This document shows positions 1-6,945 of a stretch of 14,350 bases of DNA, in pieces (position 1 is the first letter of the stretch; every line of letters begins with the position of its first letter). This DNA comes from Candidatus Gerdarchaeota archaeon (lineage in GTDB: Archaea; Asgardarchaeota; Heimdallarchaeia; JABLTI01), in the NCBI GenBank assembly GCA_016839405.1, contig JAEOUJ010000366.1, forward strand, positions 1 through 14,350, read 5' to 3'. The translations under genes were made by a program, and so were the position numbers. The notes below the pieces were generated by a model, which had not been told where the DNA came from, made no database searches, and worked only from the letters and a program-made list of their open reading frames with translations.

Positions 1-1664
1 GAGTATTGTTCTTTATCTAGAATTTCTCGTTCAGCAATTAATTTACTTTGATTTTTTTTATTTTTTACTTCAAATAATTTTTGATCAATAGCTTTAATCT
101 TCTCCTTAGTTTGTTCTCTTCTTTGAATAAGAGTTTCTTGCATTAATGATAAACAAGATTGTGGTTTATCATGGAAAAGATTTAAGGGATCAATATTTTC
201 AAGATTCTTTAATTTCTTAAGAGATTCAGCTCCAATATTGTGTGAAACGCATACAGAAGGATACATACTTCTAAAATCACTAATTATAACGCCAATATGA
301 AGCGTTCCTTTGGGTATTAGAACAGTTCCACCAGTATGAGGATTTTTCTGACGTTCAATTCTTCTTCTGGCGACTTCATCATCTGAAGGTGCTAATGGTA
401 TTAATACACTTTGTTTCCCTGCAAACCTCATCAATTCAAATTCACCTTGAATACGCTCAGTACTACCGGGAGCTTCACCTGGTGGATAACCAGTTAAACG
501 TATTACTTCTAACCAACCTTGTACTCCTAATTTCCACAATAGCTCATATGTTAGCAAGCTATCTGTTATTGAGTACTCCAGAATTTTTTCTTGATCTTTA
601 CGGTTTCCTTCTAAATAAGCTGATCTCCATATTTCACCAATTGTTCGTTCTAGCTTAATTTTTCCCTTTCCTAATATAGTTTCAGCTATATCACCTAATC
701 CTTTTTTGCCTGACAAAGGATGTATTCCCCAAGTTCTCGGTGATATATCATATGATATTCTTCCTTTTATTCGAAAACAACGATTACGATTTGAATAGAA
801 TACCGACTCATCTTGTAAAATTGAAAGTTTCTTTGAAGGAATGTTTAATTTATTCATTCTTTCAAGAAGATAAGGTAAGTCGAAATTATCTCCATTAAAA
901 GTTATCAAAACATCTGGTTGTATCTTATGTAAAAAATGAATGAAATCATTAATAATCCTTTTTTCATCAGAATCTGAATCTTCTTCTAAAATAAAAAATG
1001 CTTTTTCATTTTTATATTGAGTTGTACCAAATGCACATGAAATAGCTACAATTCTTTTCGATTTATCCTGCAAAAGCTGTTGCATAGTTTCATCTTGATG
1101 ATCAACTTCAATATCAAAAGCCATTATTTTTAATTTATAGTAATAATCAGCTGAACCAATTTTATCCTTTGGTGTTAAAATCAAATCTTTAAAACTAGCT
1201 TCAGCTGTTATTATTTTCTCATTTTTATGATAATTATTTACTTTTGCTGTTATTACATTTAAACCTCGAATGCCTATATCTAAAAGAAATCTTTTTACAA
1301 ATGGAATATCTGCTTCATGTACCTCATAATCATTTTTTTCAAATTGCTCTCTTATCTTAGGTGTTTGTTCTGGATGAGTTCCATAAATTTTAAGTAATGA
1401 TACTTCTTCACCACCAAAGTATTTCTTTCTTGTTACTTTTTCTTTTTTTGTAATCCATTTTGATATAATTTCATTTTGTTCTATAAAAGACTCGATTTTT
1501 TTTGTCCAAGTAATATAAAAGTATGGCAAGAAATCTCTAATAGTTAATATAACAATATTCTCCTTTGTTTTTCCATATAATCTTATAGAAGGAGAATCAT
1601 CTGTTTCTTTAATTTTGTAATCTAGATCTATTAACATAAAAAGAAGCTCTTGTTGATTAGCCAT
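1..1664 (-). CDS. Family B DNA polymerase, partial (C-terminal part beyond left edge)
   Basis: Replicative or repair DNA polymerase with a 3'-5' proofreading exonuclease. The frame is open from an ATG at 1664 to the window edge (554 codons), so the N-terminal domain, the exonuclease domain and the start of the palm are present. Visible motifs are Exo I FDIEVD (D184, E186), Exo II FNGDNFDLPYL (D262), Exo III YSITD (Y364, D368), and polymerase motif A SDFRSMYPSV (D463). The charged helical region after motif A is also there (QRREQTKEKIK). The spacing agrees with archaeal PolB enzymes such as Pfu polymerase. All exonuclease residues are intact, so proofreading is expected. Motif B and the YGDTD motif C would lie to the left of the window. 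The gene follows a small GTPase gene on the same strand after a gap of 74 bases. Which archaeal PolB subgroup (B1, B2 or B3) it belongs to cannot be settled from this part. Confidence 0.95.
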   Translation of the reverse strand, partial: MANQQELLFMLIDLDYKIKETDDSPSIRLYGKTKENIVILTIRDFLPYFYITWTKKIESFIEQNEIISKWITKKEKVTRKKYFGGEEVSLLKIYGTHPEQTPKIREQFEKNDYEVHEADIPFVKRFLLDIGIRGLNVITAKVNNYHKNEKIITAEASFKDLILTPKDKIGSADYYYKLKIMAFDIEVDHQDETMQQLLQDKSKRIVAISCAFGTTQYKNEKAFFILEEDSDSDEKRIINDFIHFLHKIQPDVLITFNGDNFDLPYLLERMNKLNIPSKKLSILQDESVFYSNRNRCFRIKGRISYDISPRTWGIHPLSGKKGLGDIAETILGKGKIKLERTIGEIWRSAYLEGNRKDQEKILEYSITDSLLTYELLWKLGVQGWLEVIRLTGYPPGEAPGSTERIQGEFELMRFAGKQSVLIPLAPSDDEVARRRIERQKNPHTGGTVLIPKGTLHIGVIISDFRSMYPSVCVSHNIGAESLKKLKNLENIDPLNLFHDKPQSCLSLMQETLIQRREQTKEKIKAIDQKLFEVKNKKNQSKLIAEREILDKEQY

Positions 1665-1710
1665 TACAAACACTCAAGATATCTAACCTTTGAATTTATC
1701 TTTAGTAAGG

Positions 1711-1720
1711 ATACTTAAAT
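1711..1720 (-). promoter_or_regulatory. Possible TATA-like element of the polymerase gene
   Basis: Read on the minus strand this is ATTTAAGTAT, preceded by purine-rich AAGAA that could act as a BRE. It lies about 48 bases before the polymerase ATG, which would leave a leader of roughly 20 to 25 bases. Such AT-rich matches are frequent in this sequence, so this is only a candidate. Confidence 0.3.
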
Positions 1721-1737
1721 TTCTTATTAAAGAAATT
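1718..1737. repeat. Perfect 8-bp inverted repeat between GTPase and polymerase genes
   Basis: The arms are AATTTCTT and AAGAAATT with a four-base ATTA centre. It starts two bases after the GTPase stop codon and overlaps the putative polymerase promoter. It could be a small hairpin at the end of the GTPase transcript or a dimeric protein site. It lacks a T-tract long enough to call a terminator. Confidence 0.45.
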
Positions 1738-1738
1738 A

Positions 1739-2731
1739 TCAAATAAATGATTTTTTAAGGCTTTTAATATCCTCTTCACTAAGAATAGTATCAGGTGATA
1801 AAAGAATTTTATATATGCAATCTCGACATATATCTTCACCTATTTTTTGTCCATATATTTTTGAAAGAATCACTGCATCTTCATATCGCTTAACAGATAC
1901 TTTAATTCCTCTAGTGATTATTTGATAATTAGTTACCGGACATCTCAAAACTTTTTCTCTTCGTTTTTTAATACAGAAATCAGGGCAAACTAATTTACCT
2001 GTAGTTTCAAGGCATTCTTTTTTCATATCCGGTAATGCTTCAAGTACCATTTTGCTAACTTCGTCATGGAAACCATAATTTTGCAAATCTGTTTCAATGA
2101 ATTCATCGCGATTTAAGCAATAGGTAGATCTATCAACAGATTTTCGCATCATTGGACAAGGATAATGAAAAGTATATTCTTCTTCTTCTTTCATGTCTAA
2201 AGTAAAATCAGGTTCCTTACCAATTGTCTCTTGCAGTATCCATTTATATAATTCAATTAAACCTTCTAATGTAACAGCACTTGTACTAAGAACGTTCCAA
2301 TTACGATCAATAACTTTATCTAATTCTAATTTGTTAATAATTGATTTTTTAGAAATAGTAAATCTTTTATCAGATTTATGCCGTAAAATACAAATTGGAG
2401 TTAATCTCTTATTTGTGTTTTCAATAATTCGATCAAATTCTCCTTTTGCTTCATTTAATTGTCTTTTATTAGATGAATCAATAACAAAAACAATGATGTC
2501 TGCAAATGGTAATAAAGGTATTATTTCATCTCTAAAACGTTTTTGACCAGCCAAATCAAATATCCTAAAATTCATATCATCAATAGGTAAGGTACTAAGA
2601 GAAACGCCTAACGTAGGAGTGGTTTTAAAAACATCCCCTTTTGTAAAAATATTTAGTATTGTTGTCTTTCCAGCATTAGATAGGCCACAAAAAAGAACCA
2701 CTCTTGCTTTCTCTTGTCCCTCGTTAGACAT
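1739..2731 (-). CDS. Rag/Arf-like small GTPase with C-terminal cysteine-rich domain
   Basis: Small Ras-superfamily GTPase domain (about residues 8-172) followed by a second domain of about 155 residues. Nucleotide-binding motifs are G1 GLSNAGKT (16-23), a G2-like TPTLG (38-42), G3 DLAGQ (59-63), G4 HKSD (118-121) and G5 TSA (150-152). The first part resembles Arf family proteins (PTLG, NAGKTT). HKxD in place of NKxD is typical of Rag/Gtr GTPases. No Ras-type catalytic Gln is missing, since Q63 follows DLAG. The C-terminal part begins with an acidic stretch (EEEE) and carries eight cysteines (C192, C205, C240, C249, C253, C264, C302, C305), including CPDFC and CRDC, which suggests a metal or Fe-S site. 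No membrane helix or lipidation motif is seen. The gene sits between nurA and polB on the same strand. Such GTPases are abundant in Asgard archaea. The function is unknown; the GTPase assignment is secure and the subgroup is inferred. Confidence 0.88.
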   Translation of the reverse strand: MSNEGQEKARVVLFCGLSNAGKTTILNIFTKGDVFKTTPTLGVSLSTLPIDDMNFRIFDLAGQKRFRDEIIPLLPFADIIVFVIDSSNKRQLNEAKGEFDRIIENTNKRLTPICILRHKSDKRFTISKKSIINKLELDKVIDRNWNVLSTSAVTLEGLIELYKWILQETIGKEPDFTLDMKEEEEYTFHYPCPMMRKSVDRSTYCLNRDEFIETDLQNYGFHDEVSKMVLEALPDMKKECLETTGKLVCPDFCIKKRREKVLRCPVTNYQIITRGIKVSVKRYEDAVILSKIYGQKIGEDICRDCIYKILLSPDTILSEEDIKSLKKSFI

Positions 2732-2750
2732 AGTAGTTACAACTTATATT

Positions 2751-2759
2751 ATATATAAA
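2751..2759 (-). promoter_or_regulatory. TATA box for the GTPase gene, probably leaderless
   Basis: The minus strand reads TTTATATAT, with its centre about 24 bases before the GTPase ATG at 2731. In archaea transcription starts about 25 bases after the TATA centre, which would fall on or next to the ATG. No Shine-Dalgarno sequence is visible before this start, in line with a leaderless transcript. Confidence 0.55.
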
Positions 2760-2790
2760 ATATATTTCGATAGGGTACTCTAAACTGAAT

Positions 2791-3858
2791 TTATTGTATA
2801 ATATCACGTCTTTGTTGAGAAAGAAATGCTTGATATATTTCAGCTGAATCATCAAAAACCTTTTCGATTATTAAATTGATAATCCTTTTGCCATAATTTG
2901 AATCCATATGTGCTCTTTTATGTGTTAAATAGGCTGGTGTTATAAATCCGTAACCATCATGATATGTTACTAATGCATCCTGAATTTCCTTTAATCGCTC
3001 TCTTTGAGGTAGCAATGTATCTACTCTTATTGGTTGACTTCCTTCATTTAAAATAAAATAACTAAGATAAAAGGATTGTAAATTTTTTTCTTGAAATACA
3101 TCTGCTTCTTTCCAAATACTTTGTCTTACTTTTCTAATATTTGGTGTAAATTCAATAGGTTTTGTAAAACCACTTTTACCTTTTGCTTTTATTTGAACAA
3201 AAGTTGTATCACATATTGCTGGGAAATTTTTCTTATTTTTGAATAAATGCTTTACCAAAATATTTGCTCGAGAGTCTTTTGATACTCCAATTAATAAAAT
3301 ATCTTTTTCAATGCATTCAATCACTAATTTATAAGCTGAACGAATAAATCTTAGGAATAAATCATAGAAACGATAACCAAGTGAATCCTCATCAATTTCT
3401 TTCCCTTCCTGTAATGAATATCTAATACTTTGTGGAATGCCCTTATATGCAAAGTTTGTTATTGAACCATCAAGGAAAATTAAATCAGGTTTTTTCTCTA
3501 CAAGTTCTAAAGCAACTTCAATCTCTAGAATATCTCTTAAAAGTGCACCAAAATTTTTTGGATCTTCTTCAATAGTTAAGATTTCTAAATCGGTTTTTTC
3601 GATCCAAATGGGATCTTTATTTTTTTCAAAAATAGCTCCCGCTGCTCTTGATGGTACTATAGTTACTCCAACTAAATCTTGTGAAAATCCCCCGCCATCT
3701 AATGCTGCAATTTTTCTTGGTTTGACTTCTGATGGAAGTTCAAAAAATGGACAATCAATATCCTTAATTTCCTTCATTATTTTCTTAAATTTGATTCGAG
3801 CATCTTCAATTTTCATTGATAATTTAGATTCTATATCATCTGAAATAGATTTATTCAT
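2791..3858 (-). CDS. nurA: NurA-family 5'-3' nuclease
   Basis: NurA-domain protein of 355 residues, the expected size. In archaea NurA works with the HerA helicase, and with Mre11-Rad50, in DNA end resection, and its RNase H-like fold binds manganese. Numbered from the TTG two codons upstream, the conserved parts are AALDGGG (D56), IFLDGS (D132), GVSKDS (K196), an RVD motif (280-282) and the C-terminal Y312 and KRAH (H319). All expected acidic and basic catalytic positions appear present. The ATG at 3858 is preferred because the AAAGGG ribosome binding site then lies seven bases away; the upstream TTG at 3864 would leave only one base. No herA, mre11 or rad50 gene is in the window. The gene follows the TPR gene on the same strand after about 90 bases. 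Family assignment is confident; the partner is not known here. Confidence 0.88.
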   Translation of the reverse strand: MNKSISDDIESKLSMKIEDARIKFKKIMKEIKDIDCPFFELPSEVKPRKIAALDGGGFSQDLVGVTIVPSRAAGAIFEKNKDPIWIEKTDLEILTIEEDPKNFGALLRDILEIEVALELVEKKPDLIFLDGSITNFAYKGIPQSIRYSLQEGKEIDEDSLGYRFYDLFLRFIRSAYKLVIECIEKDILLIGVSKDSRANILVKHLFKNKKNFPAICDTTFVQIKAKGKSGFTKPIEFTPNIRKVRQSIWKEADVFQEKNLQSFYLSYFILNEGSQPIRVDTLLPQRERLKEIQDALVTYHDGYGFITPAYLTHKRAHMDSNYGKRIINLIIEKVFDDSAEIYQAFLSQQRRDIIQ

Positions 3859-3865
3859 AAGCAAT

Positions 3866-3871
3866 CCCTTT
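3866..3871 (-). promoter_or_regulatory. Ribosome binding site of nurA (decides the start)
   Basis: AAAGGG on the minus strand, seven bases before ATG 3858. The TTG at 3864 would be too close to be served by it, so the ATG is chosen. Confidence 0.5.
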
Positions 3872-3948
3872 ATTTATTCAAATTTATTGTTTTTAAAATA
3901 TAAAGTCTTACTCATATTATATAACATTGAAAATTAGATTAATTTTCT

Positions 3949-4368
3949 CTATCTCAATGCTTTTTTCATATATTGTTTAGCCTCAGATGTTTTACCCATG
4001 CTTTTTAAAGCCAATCCTTTATTGAATAACGCATCACGATGATTTTTAACATGTTTTAGAATTTCATCAAAACATAATATTGCTTCTTCATATTTCGATG
4101 ACTCAAATAAAACTAAACCTTTCATAAATAGATAATCAAGATTGGACGAGTCTATTTCAAGAATTCTATCATGAATCATTATTGCTTCTGAATATCTATC
4201 TAGATGGCGTAAGCATGATGATATTTCTAGTAGTATTTCTATACTTGTAGGATCTTTTTCTAATTTCACTTCTAATTCTATTATCTTATCTTCTATTTCT
4301 TCATTAGATTGAGTATGTATGTCTTTTTCCAAAGCTTTCCCACTTTTTTGTTTTAATTGGAAATACAA
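3949..4368 (-). CDS. Small TPR-repeat protein
   Basis: Protein of about 139 residues built mainly of tetratricopeptide repeats. A charged N-terminal helix (about residues 22-40) is followed by three TPR units: about 42-75 (weaker), 76-109 (FMKGLVLFESSKYEEAILCF region) and 110-139 (FNKGLALKSMGKTSEA region). The canonical W/L-G-Y-A pattern is visible as KGLVL, KYEEAI and KGLAL. TPRs mediate protein-protein contacts; no enzymatic part is present. The start is uncertain. There is no in-frame ATG before residue 64, so TTG at 4368 is used; TTG at 4332 (codon 13), preceded by GGGA, is an alternative. The next gene downstream is nurA on the same strand, and hflX is divergent. The partner is unknown. 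Confidence 0.75.
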   Translation of the reverse strand: MYFQLKQKSGKALEKDIHTQSNEEIEDKIIELEVKLEKDPTSIEILLEISSCLRHLDRYSEAIMIHDRILEIDSSNLDYLFMKGLVLFESSKYEEAILCFDEILKHVKNHRDALFNKGLALKSMGKTSEAKQYMKKALR

Positions 4369-4393
4369 ATATTTTATGATTTTTAAATTTAAG

Positions 4394-4421
4394 TTTCAAC
4401 AATAGAATAATAATGTTGGAA
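4394..4421. promoter_or_regulatory. Divergent promoter region of TPR gene and hflX, with imperfect inverted repeat
   Basis: The 107-base gap (4369-4475) must hold the promoters of two divergent genes. It contains TTTCAACA (4394-4401) and TGTTGGAA (4414-4421), which are complementary except at one position and separated by 12 bases, with an AT-only spacer apart from one G. This could be an operator. TTTAAATT near 4383-4390 (minus strand) and TTATAATT near 4444-4451 (plus strand) are TATA candidates for the two genes. Confidence 0.3.
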
Positions 4422-4463
4422 TTAATAGTAAAATATTAAGTTCTTATAATTTGAAAATATATT

Positions 4464-4470
4464 AGGCGAG
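4464..4470 (+). promoter_or_regulatory. Weak ribosome binding site of hflX
   Basis: AGGCGAG, five bases before TTG 4476 and eight before TTG 4479. It supports a TTG start in this reading frame, which has no nearby ATG. Confidence 0.4.
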
Positions 4471-4475
4471 ATAAA

Positions 4476-5891
4476 TTGTTGACTAAAATACCAAAAAGAA
4501 AAGCTATTCTAGTTGAAGCAGTATTTAATAGAAGAGAAGGGGATCATTTGGCAGAATTATCTGAATTAGCTTTTGTTTCTGGTTATGAAGTAGTTGATAG
4601 AATAACTCAAAATTTAGATCGACCTAATCCTGCATATTTATTTGGTAAAGGAAAAGCTAAGGAAATTAAAGGACGTATAAAACAACTAGAAGCTAATGTA
4701 ATAATAATAGAAAATAAACTCGATTCTATACAATCTGAAAATCTTAAGAAAATGTGGCACATTGAGATTATTGATAGATTTGAATTAATTCTTGAAATAT
4801 TCATAAATCGAGCTGGGACTCAAGAAGCGATTACTCAAATAAGGCTTGCTGCTTTGAAAAAAGAAGGCGGATCAAGACACGAAACTCATAGAAGCATTAC
4901 AGCTCGAAATGCTTTGATTAGAAAATTAGAAAAGAAATTAGAGATAATTAAAAAATCAAAAGATTTGAGGAGAAAACGCCGTATAGAATCAGGATTTGAT
5001 TTAGTAGCTATTGCTGGTTACACAAATGCTGGCAAGAGCACACTTATGAATGCTTTAACAACAGCTGATGTAGAAGTTAGTGGTCGAATGTTTACAACAT
5101 TAGATACAAAAACAAGAAGTTTTGAAGCATTAGGAAGAAAAATAATAATAACAGATACAGTTGGTTTTATCTCAAGATTACCTCACATTTTAATTGATGC
5201 TTTTTATGCAACCTTGAAAGAAATTAATACAGCTGATTTAATTCTTTTATTAATTGATGGAAATGATTCCATCGAAAATATAAAAAGAAAGGTTTTAGCT
5301 TCAGTAAATACTTTAGGAGCAATAGGGGCCAATATAATACCAATAATACCTGTTTTAAATAAAATTGATATTGCTCAAAATATAGACGAGAAAGAACAAA
5401 TCATTGAAGCTGCTTTACGAAAAAAACCAATAAAAATTAGCGCGAAAAATCAAGTAAATATTGATAACTTAAAAGAGTATATTTTGGAAATTCTTGAAAC
5501 AATTAGTTTTCATATAAAAATTCCTAATACAGATGATGGTATGTCACTTGTTTCTAAAATCCATGATAAAACAAGAATCATGGAAGAAAATTTTCATCCT
5601 GAAAATATAGAATTAAAATTTGAAACAAACAAACGTTTGGGTCAATATTTATACAATTTGATTAGAAAGAATTCATTGGAAATTGAAATATTAAATGAAG
5701 AATTATTAAAGAAGCAATTGTTTAAAGATGAAAAAGAAACTAAAACTGATGCTTTAAGTATTATTAAAACAGATTCTGGAGAGGAGTTCATTGTATTTGA
5801 TTTACAAGAAGAAAGTGGTAAATCAACAAGAGAAGATGAAGAAATTATAAAGGATATTGAACATAAAACAAATCTAGAAAAAGAAGATTAA
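4476..5891 (+). CDS. hflX: GTPase HflX
   Basis: Ribosome-associated GTPase of the HflX family, which binds the large subunit and splits or rescues stalled ribosomes. The N-terminal HflX domain has the glycine-rich motif LFGKGKAKEI (55-64) and the DRFELILEIFINRAGTQEA segment (100-118). A helical linker (about 130-172) leads into the GTPase domain: G1 GYTNAGKST (181-189), G2 FTTLDT (206-211), G3 DTVGF (227-231), G4 NKID (295-298), G5 SAK (322-324). A C-terminal region of about 130 residues ends in a charged, lysine- and glutamate-rich tail. The start is TTG: no in-frame ATG exists between the upstream stop at 4452 and residue 93, and AGGCGAG lies just before it. TTG at 4479 is equally possible. 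The next gene begins 14 bases after the stop, suggesting co-transcription. Confidence 0.95.
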   Translation: MLTKIPKRKAILVEAVFNRREGDHLAELSELAFVSGYEVVDRITQNLDRPNPAYLFGKGKAKEIKGRIKQLEANVIIIENKLDSIQSENLKKMWHIEIIDRFELILEIFINRAGTQEAITQIRLAALKKEGGSRHETHRSITARNALIRKLEKKLEIIKKSKDLRRKRRIESGFDLVAIAGYTNAGKSTLMNALTTADVEVSGRMFTTLDTKTRSFEALGRKIIITDTVGFISRLPHILIDAFYATLKEINTADLILLLIDGNDSIENIKRKVLASVNTLGAIGANIIPIIPVLNKIDIAQNIDEKEQIIEAALRKKPIKISAKNQVNIDNLKEYILEILETISFHIKIPNTDDGMSLVSKIHDKTRIMEENFHPENIELKFETNKRLGQYLYNLIRKNSLEIEILNEELLKKQLFKDEKETKTDALSIIKTDSGEEFIVFDLQEESGKSTREDEEIIKDIEHKTNLEKED

Positions 5892-5905
5892 AAAGTGAAT
5901 GGAAT

Positions 5906-6475
5906 ATGAAAAGACACAATAAAAAATTACTACAAATGATTTCAATATTTCTTATTTTTTCATTTATTATATCTTTATCAAGAAATGTATCTTCTTCTTC
6001 ATATTCAAAACAAGATTTTATAGTTAATAATGATACTGAGATTATTTTGGATGAAGATAGTACAATATACTATAATGGAACTATAACTGTAACAGTAACT
6101 GAAGGAATTGGAGTAAATGCAACAGTAAATGGTCAGACTCAAGAAATCTTATTGGATGAATCAAAAGAATTTATTATACAAAATACAAAAGAAATTTACT
6201 TTACAATTACATCTGTTGGTCTTTCAAGAGGTTATTTTGAGATATTTTTGAATATAGATTTAGATGCTGGTGATAGCAATCCCATTACAATAACAGTTGG
6301 TATCTTAGCTGCTTTTTTGATAATTCTAAGTGTTACTTCATATTATATTAGATCTAAACGATTAGAAACAAAACCAGATGAAGATGAAGATACAATTGAT
6401 CCTGAGGTTATTCGCAGAAGAAAAGAAGCTGCTGGAGCAGAAAAAAGATTCTGGGGTTTAGATGAAAAGAAATAA
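5906..6475 (+). CDS. Small single-pass membrane protein with extracellular beta-rich domain
   Basis: I do not recognise the family. It has 189 residues. An N-terminal signal sequence has basic residues (KRHNKK) followed by a hydrophobic core (about 9-24). Next come about 100 residues rich in Thr, Ile and Val (about 30-125), probably a small beta sandwich outside the cell, with N-glycosylation sequons NDT (42), NGT (57) and NAT (71). One membrane helix follows (about 127-147), then a cytoplasmic tail of about 40 residues rich in acidic and then basic residues (EDEDTIDPEVIRRRKE). The shape is type I, with outside N-terminal part and inside tail. It lies 14 bases after hflX and 19 bases before the phosphatase gene, so it is probably in their operon. 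A link between its tail and the phosphatase is only a guess. Confidence 0.75.
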   Translation: MKRHNKKLLQMISIFLIFSFIISLSRNVSSSSYSKQDFIVNNDTEIILDEDSTIYYNGTITVTVTEGIGVNATVNGQTQEILLDESKEFIIQNTKEIYFTITSVGLSRGYFEIFLNIDLDAGDSNPITITVGILAAFLIILSVTSYYIRSKRLETKPDEDEDTIDPEVIRRRKEAAGAEKRFWGLDEKK

Positions 6476-6494
6476 TATAAAATTGTTGATTTAA

Positions 6495-6944
6495 ATGATG
6501 CCATTTGAAATTTATGCCTATAAAGAATTTGAATTATATGGTTCTGAAATGCCTGAATCGGAAATTGATTTAGATCTTATAAGAAATCTTGGAATACAAG
6601 TAATAATCTCTTTAGATGAAGGTATAAAAGAGCATCCACAATATAAAGAAATAAAACAAGAATTTGAACATCATGATTTATTTATTATAGATTATGAAAT
6701 ACCATCACATGATCAAGTTAGAGAAATTATTGAAATAATATCAAAAGCAAGAGAGAGAAAAAAAGCAGTCCTTATACATTGTTTAGCTGGTTGTGGAAGA
6801 ACTGGTTTAATACTAGCTTTAGCTGAAAAGCTCATTTATGGAACGAAGGATGGAAAGGAAGCAATAGCAAAAGTTAGAAAAATTAGACCATGCGCCATTG
6901 AAACACAGAAGCAATATGAATTTGTAGTAAATTATCAAATATAA
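6495..6944 (+). CDS. Dual-specificity (tyrosine) protein phosphatase, archaeal type
   Basis: Cysteine-dependent phosphatase of the compact archaeal DUSP/PTP type, 149 residues. The active-site loop is HCLAGCGRTG: nucleophile C96, phosphate-binding R102 (CX5R), T103 after it. The likely general acid is D66 in the IDYEIPS segment, which matches the PIPDGGVPS part of the Sulfolobus enzyme. The KIRPCAIETQKQYEFV segment (129-144) matches the conserved Q-loop, with Q138 or Q140 as candidate water-positioning residues. It removes phosphate from tyrosine, or serine/threonine, in proteins and is cytoplasmic, as no signal or membrane helix is present. There are two adjacent ATG codons (6495 and 6498) and no clear ribosome binding site. 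It is the last gene of the probable hflX transcription unit. Its stop is one base from the stop of the convergent dehydrogenase gene. The substrate is unknown. Confidence 0.9.
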   Translation: MMPFEIYAYKEFELYGSEMPESEIDLDLIRNLGIQVIISLDEGIKEHPQYKEIKQEFEHHDLFIIDYEIPSHDQVREIIEIISKARERKKAVLIHCLAGCGRTGLILALAEKLIYGTKDGKEAIAKVRKIRPCAIETQKQYEFVVNYQI

Positions 6945-6945
6945 A

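Noticed and set aside
389..658. Plus-strand open frame of 89 codons
   Set aside because: It lies fully inside the polymerase gene on the other strand, whose motifs are conserved. It is a shadow frame.
2193..2546. Plus-strand open frame of 117 codons
   Set aside because: Antisense to the GTPase domain, with no recognisable motif or ribosome binding site.
3437..3937. Plus-strand open frame of 166 codons with hydrophobic stretches
   Set aside because: Mostly antisense to nurA, whose catalytic motifs are clear; the Ser/Phe-rich content is typical of an antisense reading of Lys/Glu-rich genes.
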